From: Cinnamomum chago | Taxonomy: Eukaryota; Streptophyta; Magnoliopsida; Laurales; Lauraceae | Direction: 5' to 3' | Length of the DNA stretch: 64,000 nucleotides | Assembly (NCBI GenBank): GCA_038049695.1 | Contig: CP142452.1 | Location: forward strand, 93,441,501-93,505,500 | Part shown: positions 23,957-36,000 of the stretch, one piece after another | Layout of the letters: each line of letters begins with the position of its first letter | Numbering within the stretch: position 1 is the first letter of the stretch | Notes under the pieces: generated by a model | The model's input: only the letters and a program-made list of their open reading frames with translations | What the model was told of the DNA's origin: nothing | The model's database searches: none | Position numbers and translations under genes: made by a program

Positions 23957-26900
23957 TTCCATTGAATGGATAAATATGAAGAATGTAGGGGGGTAATCAT
24001 GCATTTCAAAATTTGTGTCATAATAGTTTTCATTGATTTTTTTTTAAACAAAGAAGTGACGAATGGATGACAAATGAACATAAGGAGAGTTCCTATGGAG
24101 AAGAAGATTTCTACCAACGTGGTATATATTTATTTTTACTGGTTTTTATTATAATATTTATCATCCTAATCACCTCTTAATCATCCTGTAATCATTTCTA
24201 ATGGTTATAATGAGATGGGAAATTCTCGAAAATATTATCTAAGCTTTAGATCTATAGGTTTTTCAATTGGATTTCAATCAAGTCCCTTGCAGTTGCAGGT
24301 TATCTATCCTAATTCCTAAATCTAACACAAATGGTGTTAAAAGGCAAAATGATTTCAATGCCTCCTGTCCAAATGAAATTTCAAATGTGAATATTCCCAA
24401 ATGATGAGGTTTTCTGGGTTTTAACTTTTAACCCTGTCAGCCACAAATGCTCCCAATCTGATCATCCATTCTTCACCAAATAGCCTTCATTAACATTGCA
24501 ACCCATCATGGTCCATTCCTCAGCTCGGAACAATCATGCTTACCTTTATTGCTCTTCAAAATTGGAAACTACATAGTAAGATTTTTGGTATTCACAAATT
24601 TGAGCCCTCTACATTTTAAATTCAATCATTTCACAATAGTTGGGTCCATAGGTGTAGCCCACCATCATTCATCATCTCCAATCCTCACCCATCCTCACCC
24701 ATGCTCTAATCTGTACCATAACTTAAGAAAATCAATACCCCAATCTCAAATATTTTACCTCAAATCAAGCTCCAAATTCTCATCAATCTACCTCAGGCAT
24801 GTACCTACAACTACATAAATTCTATTCCCTCGTCTTCCATCAAAGAAAAATAGACAGAAAGAGGCGTACAAGAATGAAATGAGCAGACAATAAAGGATAG
24901 GGCAATGCTCACCTTTTAGGTGCCATAGTCCCTAGGATGAAGATTGAAGACCCAGAGAGGCTTTAACTTCAAGGTGAGTGGAAGTCCTATAATCAAATGG
25001 GTAAGCTGTAAAAGATAGATAGATACAACTAGAGAAATTGGGTAGAATCTACAGAGTGTGCATTTTTTTAACGGCCATAAGATAGTTAACGGCATGGGCC
25101 TGTTACTGTTAGGAAGTTTTCTCTCCGGACAGCTCGGTAAGAACTTATGCTTCTTATTGCCTGGGCAAGAGGCCCTTCTTATTACGAAGGTCTCTTAAAA
25201 AGCAGGAATAATTAGCGGGAAGTCCCTATAAAACATAGGGATCTTCTTAATATCTATTGATTCATCAGATTCTTTTTTTATTTATGTCAATAATTATAGG
25301 ACTTTTGGAAGCCACCTTTTCATTTGTATTCATTTGTTATTTTTCTTCGCTCTTTTTACTGCTGGTCCTGGCTCGGGAGAACTAGACCTCCTAATGCTGT
25401 AAACCAGATTTATGATTTGGTTTCTTAAACCGTACAAACATGCCATGTGACTATCTTCAATGGAGTCCGGGTCCCCTGTCGTGTGTCTTACATGATGTCT
25501 GGAAATCACCCTAGGATCCACATTATGATTACCATTCAAGATGAATATTTCCCTCGAGTGACATATTCTCAAAATTTCACTTCAATGTTAGGCACATGAT
25601 CTTATGCGTGTTTAGTCACATGCTTTAATTCTGTTATCAATCATGTGCTCAATCTTACCATGTGATCAACTTTTATTGAAGTGAAAATTGAAAGCAAATA
25701 AGAAAGGGGATGTTATTCACCTTGAATGGTTCTCATTATACTATATTTAAGCTACAAGGTTTTGGGTTTAATTTTGACCTGCAGTTATGTTTTTTTTTTC
25801 TCAAATGTTCTACATTTTCTTTTCATTATTTATCTCATGCAATTATCCACTCACAACTGTCTCATCAAACCACTTACGTCTACTCTCCACTTTTTAAAAT
25901 TTCAGTTTTTCCTTGATATAAAAATTCTCTTCTGCCCCATCTTTTCTATTTTCTTTTTGCCCAATTTTTTTTATTTTCATTTTATTCAATTTACTCTATG
26001 AAAAAGAGGTATTTTCATAACCTTTAATGTATGATTACTAATTTTGCAATGTAGGGAGATACCGTGCTGCTCCAATCCTCAATTGATTGTAAAAATCCAT
26101 ATTTGCACTCACAATGTGTCCCTTATTCAATCTTGGACCCGCTTCCTATGGACAAAATGGAGGTGGCTCCAAGTCTCTTCCCCATTTCTCTCTTCTCACC
26201 TCTCTTCTCTCTTACCATCTTACCTCTTTATCTTATCTTCCTTTGTCTTTCATTCTCTATTCCTTCTTTCTCTTCTCTTTTCCTCCAAATGAATGACCAC
26301 AAAGAGCGGATGGAAAGTAAGTTGTCTATCGAAATTACAAGCAGCTGTATGTTATTTCAATACTATATGCATTTATATGATGTAAAGTTAGGACTAATGC
26401 TAAATCATGAGACGACAATTTACCATGCTATTGATGAGCATGAAATCACCTGTTCTCCTTTTGGTTTTTTGGGGTATTTTGATATTTTCTTCTTGTTTCG
26501 GGGATTGAATTTACACTATGGGAACCACTATACAATTTCGAACTGCTTAATTCAAATCTCTTTTGTTCTTAAGAATTTTATTAATTACTAATCATAGATG
26601 TGCACATACAAATGTTGCAAATATAGTCCCGTGGATAATGTCGATAGGAGATAATGTCAAGATAATTCAAAATTTGATTTTTGTTTTAATATTGTATCTT
26701 AATTAAACCATCAAGGAAGAAAAAAAAAATTCCAAATGAGGGCCACGAGAAGAAAGTACATATATTGGAAAAAAGTAAAATATCATGAAATAGTTTCGAT
26801 ATATATATTTATTGTTGGTAAATGATAATAATTGCTATTTACCAGTTGACCAACAGGGTTAGTCTTTTTTAACTTCTTGGTCTTAGGTTTGAAATCGTCA

Positions 26901-29044
26901 TTAATTTTTGTGATATATCGTAAATACTATGAAAACACCGATAATAATAATTATAAAGAAATCTCAAAGAAGTATTGCTATATTATTATTAGAATTTAAA
27001 ATATAATGGCATTGCACATATAATTTATTGTGTCCAGCCTTAACTATTCCTCTTTACTATCATCAAATTTTATCTTAATACAAAAAATCATAACTTTGGA
27101 TTGTTCACATGTCAGACTCCTAATGAAAATACATTCCTACCAAAAAAAAGAAAAAAGAAAATACATAAAAGGAAAGGAATGCATCACTTGTTATACATGT
27201 GACCAATGTAATGGTGAGCTCTTCTCTAAATTAGTTGAAATTTGAATGACTTTAAAATAAGAGAACGCATTTATTTTGAGTAGTTTAAAAATATATGTAC
27301 TAATTTTTAAAAGTGGCCGGCCCTCTATCCACTCCAATTAGGAGTGGGTTTGGTAATGTGTTGGTTGGGCTTGGGCCGGATATGATTCCTGGTTTGTCAT
27401 AGATTTGGATTTTGGGCGTGCCTAACCTGCTTACCCCCATAGGCCCTATATGTTTTTACTTCGTATATATTACTTAATAAGATTTGGTGCTTTGAACTTC
27501 ATTAATGCAAGTGGTAGTAAGGTGTGGAAATACCAATCGGACCGGGTTTGGCTCTACCCCATTGCCATCCCTGCTATTGACGTGCGAATAATTTGCAGGT
27601 TGCCTTTCCACCCATCCAATCTCATGATGTTGGATATAAGCTTTCTTAAACCTAAATCATTAAATGAGTTTTCAGCGGCATGGGGTTCAATGCCTAAATC
27701 TCACAATGGCAAAAGTCATTTATCACTGAAGTTATCATGTCCTGGCCTAAGTGCCAAGAGTGCGGAAGTGAAGAGAAACGGGAGCAGGAGCGCCAAAATA
27801 CTAGTACTTGTGGGTTTATAAATAATTAACTAATGGACATAAATATATCTTATCCATATATTCAATATCAAACAAGGATAAAAAAATTAATTTTTCAATT
27901 TGATCACATAAAATAGACAATAATTAATGGGAGTAGTCCTATGAGAGCATTTTTCACCTTACTATAAGAGATAGAGTGAGAGCCTTCACCCCCTCACTCC
28001 TATTTCTCATATAAGGTGAGAGATATTTCTCATATAAGCCTCTGCCATAATTAATAAGTTAGAAGAAATTTATTCATTTAAAAGATAAATGTCAAGCTTA
28101 CAGAAAAAAAATACACAAAAACTACATTTTTTTTACGATTCGCCTCATATTCGGTTAATTTGTGCTCTGAAGATGGTCGAACCTAAGACGGATCCACTCC
28201 AAAAACGTTGATCCGCATTTTCGGATTGGGGAGGGAGAGGGGGAGGGAGAGGGAGAGTTTCCAGTTACCAACGACTAGATCGACCATATCAAATTAACAT
28301 TTAAAATGTACAACATTCCCTGCAACTAAAAAACTACAAATTGAGATCAGCCAACATTATAATATTGCCATTATTTGATTTCAGCTTTCTCTTTTTGTCT
28401 CCTAATGACTTAATAACAGCTTGTACAAGGCTACTTGCCCTAACCAAAGGATTCTAACTTCTAGCAAAAAAAAAAAAAACGAAAAAGGATTCTAACTTCA
28501 TTGATGGTCAAGTGAAAATTAATGCAAACAACCAACCTGTAAAAGAAAACTTGCTGGGCCCATGTGGGCCCACACACCGACAAATCCAAATCGTCAACTT
28601 TAAACCTTTGGCAAAAATGGAAGCGTTTTGATTCGGTACTTGTAATAAAGAAAACGAAATGCATCCCACTTCGCGTGGATATGAATCCATCCACACATAT
28701 CTTTCACGACACGCTGTACATCCGGATGATCCTGGTCAGTGGTCACTCATCAATTGGTGAGTCTCACCAAGACCTGGCCACGAAATCAGCCAATCCACTT
28801 TTCAAAAACAGCCGCACGTGTGGGCTGAATGTACAATATTGATCATTTCCACTGTTTGTAGACGTGGCGCACCTAACTAGTATGGTTCTTTGGGCCAGAG
28901 CGTGCCACAGGAATGGTCGAGTGCAAATTCAACAAATAGAACCCTAGCCATAATTTTTTGTTTCAAGCTTTCAGTCGTTTCCGCAAAATTAGGAGATTTT
29001 GACATAAATAACCGGCCGGGGTTTGTTTGGTAAAAATACTTGTA

Positions 29045-29200
29045 AGTTTTTTTTTTTTTGGCTATCCGATGGTTACCAACCATTTGAGCTGTATAAATTC
29101 CTCTGGACCCAAAGGAAAGCCGAAGAAACTTCCTTGTAACCCCAGTGTGGTAATGCAGTTTCGAATCTATAACCTTCAGGTGTAAATCGTGGTCCTATAC
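29045..29200 (-). mobile_element. SINE-like copy, same family as 23740-23956
   Basis: A T-run, then GGCTATCCGATGGTTACCAACC with a downstream ..AAATTCCTCT block, aligns with the 3' part of the SINE at 23740. On the minus strand a B-box-like AGATTCGAAACTG lies near 29160-29172. No target duplication was found; it appears older. Confidence 0.5.
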
Positions 29201-29214
29201 ATATACAGTGAAAT

Positions 29215-29480
29215 GAAGTAAAATGAAGATTTAAGAGATAATAAAATATTATAGGGTCTAACCATATTATTATGAAAATTTTAATTTTAGTGGCTTGATA
29301 AGGAATTTTTTGACTTTTTGGATAAAAGTAGATGGATTTTTATCTTTTAGTGACCTGAAAATGTTGTTTTTGACTTTTTTTTTTAAATGAATGAGGAAAT
29401 TTTAAAATTTTATACTTTTGACATAACCTTATTATTTTGTTATCTATTGAAAGGAGGCTTTACTTCGCTCCACCTTATTA
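29215..29480. repeat. Dispersed AT-rich repeat, copy 1 (partner at 44480-44755)
   Basis: The order of blocks is shared with 44480-44755: TTTTTTGACTTTTT.G.ATAAAA, then AAGTAGA...TTTTTATCTTTTAG, a second TTTTTGAC-like block, AATTTAAAATT.T.TACTTTTGA, and ACTT.ATTTTACTT-like ends. No clean inverted ends or duplication; class unknown. Confidence 0.45.
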
Positions 29481-30068
29481 GTGAAGTGACCAAATAAATA
29501 TCTCTGATTTATGGTTTATTAGGGGGTTCTATTAAAAAAAATGAAGATTTAAATTTATTTACTTTTACTAAATTTAAGCCCATTCATCCCCTATCTCCCC
29601 AAAAAAAAAAAAAAAAAGAACCAAACCATCCAAGTGTCTCATCTCTCGCTTCAAAAACTAAAATGAAAAAACTGAATCCAAAAATAATATTTTTATCTTA
29701 AATTATACTTTGTTTTTATGCATATATGTTTATAAATTTTCTAAAATATAATTATTAAATGTCATGCAAAAATCCCGACAGTACCGAAAATTTTCTTTTT
29801 GGAGGCTTAAATTGAAATGGGTCCGACAGGAAATTGACAGACAGGTGTACTTCGCAAGGTGGCCCACCTATTTGATCGGTCTAAAAATCTCACACGTGTG
29901 ACGAGGTAACACATGTGGTCCAGACTTTCCATCAAACTCCATGCGCCCCGGCCCCGCGCACCCCCCACAAAAAAAACCCCTGCCGCATCTTCGCCGTCTT
30001 CTTCTTCTCTCTTCAGTTTTTGATGATTTCTTCATCTCATTGAAAAACAAGCAGAGAACACGACACAT

Positions 30069-33000
30069 ATGCCTTTAGAAGACTCGGAGCTGTCGATTGA
30101 AATCTCCCATAGATCATCATCATCATCGTCATCATCATCAACATCAGCAGCAGCAGCAGCAGAGCTACCAAAACGAGAAGAAGAAGGAGGAGGAGGAGGA
30201 GTAGAAATAGAGACACCATCCGAACTTGAAGATTTTAGGGTTTCAGATCTCGACGACATCAATGCCTGGTCCAACTCCATCTACTCCAAATCTTCTATGA
30301 GTCCGAGAAGCAGGCAATGCTCCACCTCCAACCCCGTCTCCAGAGACTCCTACGCCGGATCCTTCCCATCCGCCTGTAACAGATTCTCCGCCGCTCGGGC
30401 TCTCGATTCGCTGCCGAGGTGGCAGATCTGGCCCGCGTGGAGATTCTTTTGGATCGGTGTGCGGGCGAAGAGGAAGGCGGGGAAGCGGATGAGGGGAATT
30501 GCTGTTATTGTTGGATTGCTGGGTTTCTTCTTCTTGGTGAATTGGTGGATGCTTTCGAATCTTCAAGATGGGGGTGGTAATCTTCGCGGGAAGGATAGAG
30601 TGGTTCTCAATCGCACGGTGCGATCAGTTCCGGTATGGATTGCTCAATTGTTATGCTTATGCAAATGGTCAAGGAAATTTGTGGAAAGATTGCGTTTTTG
30701 TTGTTTTATTGAGTATGTGTTTGCTTGATTTTGTGATTTGAAAATGAGTAGTGGGTGGATGGATCCGTTGTTGTAATTTGAATATGAGACTATGCAAGTT
30801 GGGAAGGTTGAGAGTAGGATTCTGTGATGAAAGTTCGATGATTGTGTAATGATTACGCAGCCATCACCTTAGTAATTCATTGCCAAGGAAAGTCAAGCTC
30901 CCATTTACATCTCCTCCTTACGTCCTTCACCCCTCACCTATTTTATAATCCTTAGGTGGATCTTTCACCATGAATTCCTAAGTATGCATCCAATTCTATG
31001 CAAACAGACAGGGCCTAAGTAAAACCTGGTGGGATTTACTGGCAGATCCAGATCCTGGGTCAGTGGAGGTAAATGAGTATTTTCATATGCCCTCTTTTGG
31101 ATCAGTCACCAAATATGGATTTGACCAATATCACCATTCTCTTTCCAAATTGGGCTGTTTTGTAGAGTGAATACATGATGCAAATAGAAGATCAAAGTTT
31201 TGGTTGGTGGGGAAAAGAAAACTTGAAATATTCTTGGTAATGAATATTTGTTTGGAATTGGATATGTTTTAGTAATGCAGAAAACAGTGATTCAGAACCT
31301 ATGCATATACTGCGTAGCAAATTAGAAACTGTAAGGATGTTCTCCATTGTTGGTTTGACATGCATATTTTAACTCTTTGAATTATAATGTCAAGAAGGCA
31401 TTTTGAGGATTGATTAGCAGATCATGGCTTGTTAAGGAGTTAGAGTGGTATAATCTTAATTGATATGGTTGATACTTCGTGGCCAAAGCTGTGTTTCTGT
31501 TTCATGAATGTAAGCAGATGTTGGTTAAGAAAGAATTAAATGTGAAGAAGTTAGCTAAACATTGGGAACTTAGTGAACTTATTCTTTCATGCCTTGGTAA
31601 TTTTGTCAGGGTGTACGGAGTAAGTTTCCAAAAGGGAAAAAGGCCCAGAGAGTGATGTATGGTAGGCTTTTGGCTTTGGCTTCCCATGCCTTGGCCGAGG
31701 TATGCTTTGCTTTTACTTGTAATGTCTGTGTGGTAGGAGAATGCACATTTTAGCTGATAGTAAGGTATTTTCATTTTGTACTATTGCTTTAGGGAATAAA
31801 TAAACCTGAACCCAAAGACTTGTGGATGGAGCCAGTGAATCATCGTTCTCGTTGGACACCTTGTGCTGATCAATTCAATTGGAAAGCTAGTGGTATGACT
31901 CATCAAAGTTTCTCTTAGTTATCATCTTTCGAAATATTTATTGAGCATGCAAGAGGACTTATCCTTTGCCCCTTGGCCCACACCTCCCCTACAATTTTGA
32001 CTTTTCATTTGTCCTAGCTGCATCTTATCTTGTTACCTTCCATTTTTCTCGTTGATCTCATATGGCTATATCTTTCGAATTTGGCTTTGTAGAGGGAAAT
32101 AATGGGTACATTGTTGTCAGTGCAAATGGAGGCATAAACCAGCAGCGAGTCGCTGTAAGTAGTGTTTCTGAAAGAATTTGTTGCTTTTATGAATATTTTT
32201 ATTATCATCATCATATTCATGGGCACACTTCAAAATTAGTGGTACCTTTTAAAAATAAATAGATGTTCACAAATAGTGGTTCCCGTTGGCATATTGGCCG
32301 ATCCAAAGAGTGATATGTATCGATTTTTGGCCTTATATCCTATATTTACACGAAATCTTTTTGCCCCAGAAGATCTGAAAAAAAAAAAATCCAGAATATA
32401 ATAGGCTGCTTAATTTCATTTCAATGTTTTATTTAATCAGGACATATGATGTGAGCAATGTCTTGAAACTTTGAAGGTCACGTTGGGTCTGTAAACCTGT
32501 TTGATCCAAACTGCTTAATTCGTTTAAATTATGTGATCGTATATACTTTTTTGGTTTAAATGACACGTGTAGTACAAGCTCAAGCTCATAGATCTAAGCC
32601 CTACCAATCCTATGGTTTATTAAATCTCAATCAATCAAAACAATCCATTAAATATGGTACTTTTGTAATCAGTGGCGGACCCAGGATTTTTACTTGGGTG
32701 GGGCTAAACTATTACTTGACTTTGTTAACTTTTTTTCACATTAACAATACGAAAAATGTATTGCATTTAAATAGACACAAAACTTTTTCCATGCTTAGAT
32801 CTTCTGCCCAATTGAAGTGCCTTCTCACTCCCTCTTCCAAATTCAAGTGATCATCAATTCATCATCATCAAAACAACCTAAGATAACATTTCCTTTAATC
32901 CTACGTGTTTGAATAACTTGCAACGATGATTTGGGTGAGCACCCATGTACCCAATTTGGGTTCCCAAAGGGGTTTTATTTGGATTTAAGGAATTTGGTTA

Positions 33001-36000
33001 CCTGCACTAACCTAGCTATAAAAATCATTCCCTATGATCATGGGCTCGTGGCAAAGAAGAAAAATCGCCACATAAATGTAACTCAAGTTATCCGAACATG
33101 AGTCATAAGGCTTGATTTATGTATGAATTGAAGTTTAAAGTGTGCCCAATGGTGATTTGGTCATCTTGGGACTTATAGATATGCTTAGATTTGGTGATTT
33201 ATGGCTTAGAGTTTGAATTAGGATTTAGAGATTTAGAGATTGAAATTAGGATTTGAAAATTAAGGGTTCAAATTTAGGTATAGAGTAATGAGGATTATAC
33301 TACATTTGAAGAGAGAGGAAGATTGCTTTATTTAGGGTTATTTGGTGAGAGAGAGACTAATTACGAGAGAGCTGACAACGAGACCTCGATCGGTGCGAGG
33401 ATCTTAGACTCTTCGTAGAAAGAGATCCGTGCAAAGAGGATATGGTACTCTCGGTGGGAAGAAGATGTCCAAAGAGGAGAAGAGTGTTTTCACCAAGGTT
33501 TTGTGACGTGGGGCGATGACAATATTTAGACGTGGGGCAACTATTTATTAGACATACATGGGAGAGGTTCAGGCTATTTAAATATCATGCAATTTCAAAT
33601 TTGACCTGGAAGGGGTAGGTCCGCCCCTGTTTGTAATATATAAAAATCCCAATAACAAGAAAATATGAAACAGCTGATATAACCATAATCACAGCCAATG
33701 ATTGTGAATTTCTAATGCGGCTGTTACACAAGCTAATACTATTACAGTACCCACTGATACCCAAGACTACTTATCAGCCCCAGTCCTTGGCTGATTTCTT
33801 ACTCAGAGAGTATTCCAGATTGAATATTAACAGTACTAAATTGGCTAACTGTTGAGGTCTTCAACTTTGCATCATGAACCTCGAGTTTTAAAAATAAAGT
33901 AAACAATGATGTTATTACTATTAAATGAACTTTTTCCCCCAGCATGCATTTAATCGAAGATGTGTAGCTGCAACGTGTGAATTTTGATTTGGATATTAGC
34001 TTCATCTTGCTCCATGTGTTGATTCTTTATTTTATTTTTTTAAATGATTTGATATAGGCTAGCATTTATTTGAGTGATTTTGCAGTCAGATATTGTACTC
34101 TTTGAGGCTACAAAAACTGTCCAAAGGAGACTTGCTATTGTCAGAAACTGCAGAGTTCTGAGTTTGGGCAGGCTGCCTTTGGCCCTCTGGGCTGGACTCT
34201 TGCCATGCTTTTCTGCTTCATGGTGTCTGGGGTTGGTTTATGCCTAGATTCGTCATACCATGTGAGGCAGGGTTGGATAAGCATCAGACTGGCTCTGTTT
34301 CAGGACATAGTACATGATGCATTCACTTCATAATGTTGGAAAATAAACATAGTTCTGGTCAAAAGTTACGATTAACAATTCATTTTAAAAAAAAGAGTTG
34401 GAAAATAGAAATATTGAAAATGAAATGATTATTCGTCTCATATATTTCATTTGAAACATAATTGTTTTTCTATTCCAATGTTTCTAGTGGGTTTTGTTTT
34501 TCTAATGAGGGTAACTTAATGCTGCTTGGCACCAGATTTGCAATGCTGTTGCTGTTGCTCGTTTACTTAATGCAACCCTTGTGCTTCCAAACTTTTTGTA
34601 TAGTAGTGTTTGGAAAGACGAAAGGTATGCTTTCCTTGCACTTGTATGTTATGGTCTATTCATTTCTTGGAGTGAATCTTTGTTACTTGCTATAAGCTTT
34701 TATCTTGTAAACCGAAATACTGATGTGCATGCAAGTTTAAAAAATGAATTATTATTATTATTGTTATTTGAAAGTAAATTTCTCAAAAGATGAGAATAAG
34801 AAATATAGGAGCAAGTGTAAAAAATGGAAATATGATATGCATGATAAGATGGTCATTTCACAATGTTAGCATGTTAATTAGGAGCTAAAGAGTGGTTAAT
34901 TTATTTGTATTAGCCCCATAAATCATCCTAACCACTTGGTATAAAGTAAAAGAATAACTGCTTAGACAGTGTTTCAAGTAAAAAGTTCATAAAACTAAAT
35001 GTTAGGGAGAAGGGTTTCAATCCTCTTGTCTATATCTATCATTTCTTTGCTGGTTCATTAATTATTCAATGGAACTTGGCAGATGAAATGAAGTGGGCTA
35101 GGGATGTGGTGCTGGTAGATTTAAAAAAATGTGGTACTGGTGCCTACTGCCTAGTACTCTCTCTATTTTTTTTTCTTTTTCGGAATGGTGAATTGTATTA
35201 ATCAAAGCAGAGCAATACAAAAGCTAGATACTGAAAAGCAAGGAAAAAAACAATGGAGACAGAGAAACCATCCAAAACAGCAAAAGAGGAGAAACAGAGC
35301 CTCCCAAGCAGGCCTAGTACTCTCTCTATGCAAATGAATTATTAAGTTCCGATACAGATGATACTTCTGCTCACACTATGAGAGCAGCAAATGGGTTGGC
35401 AGACTGGTGTCTGCAATCTTTTTGCATATTTTTGTTCTTAACAGGATACTTCTCATGTACGTACGTGTATACACATTCTTGTACTTTCCGGATCACTGAA
35501 AATTCTGTTATTGATAAAAAAAAAATTAAAAATGATCTTATTAAATAATAAAGATCTGATTTCCTGTTACATGGATCAGCTTTAAGACTTTAAGCATGCA
35601 TAAATTGTCTATTATTTAGTACACCCGTTCCACTGGAAACCTTTCTTTTCCTAGGCAAGATTTTGTTATAATCTTACTGATTCTGCTATCATACAAGTTA
35701 ATCATATGATCTGTACATAGAGTCGTAATACGGATATATCATTTGTACATTTTAGTTATTAGTGAGATATATGAGATTGATCATGTAAATTGTAACATAC
35801 ATGCTTCTTCTAGGTTCCATCTTCCCTTTTCTTGATCTTGGGGGATTGGTATCATATCATATAAGGACATGTTTAATTTAATAAATCAAACTATGAGTTC
35901 ACTTACTTCGCAAGTTTGGCATCTTTTCGTGAAATGAACTTCACTTTTGTAAACTCATACTTGTGAGCTATGATACGTGGATAATTCAAAATAGGCAATT

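Larger units (their letters stand above)
23970..30068. other. 6-kb intergenic region between SRF and O-fucosyltransferase genes
   Basis: No supported gene. Open frames at 26064-26591 and 27450-27821 lack known motifs and splice context. At 25108-25370 a TGTTAGGAAG start, a CCTATAAAA motif and AT-rich downstream sequence suggest a worn LTR, with neither boundary proven. GGGCC-rich patches near 27340-27580 look like old hAT-type material. A SINE copy and a dispersed repeat lie at 29045-29480. Confidence 0.45.

Noticed and set aside
25108-25370. Solo LTR
   Set aside because: A TGTTA start and TATA-like motif are present, but no end or flanking 5-bp repeat could be fixed.
26064-26591. 175-aa open frame between the SRF and O-fucosyltransferase genes
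   Set aside because: Low-complexity Phe/Leu/Ser content from CT-rich DNA, no motif, no splice context.
27340-27580. Possible hAT-like element (TAGGAGTGGG and CCATTGCCATCCCTG ends)
   Set aside because: The flanks do not match and the ends are not inverted copies; kept only as a repeat-like patch.
27450-27821. 123-aa open frame
   Set aside because: No recognisable domain; it overlaps GGGCC-rich transposon-like sequence.
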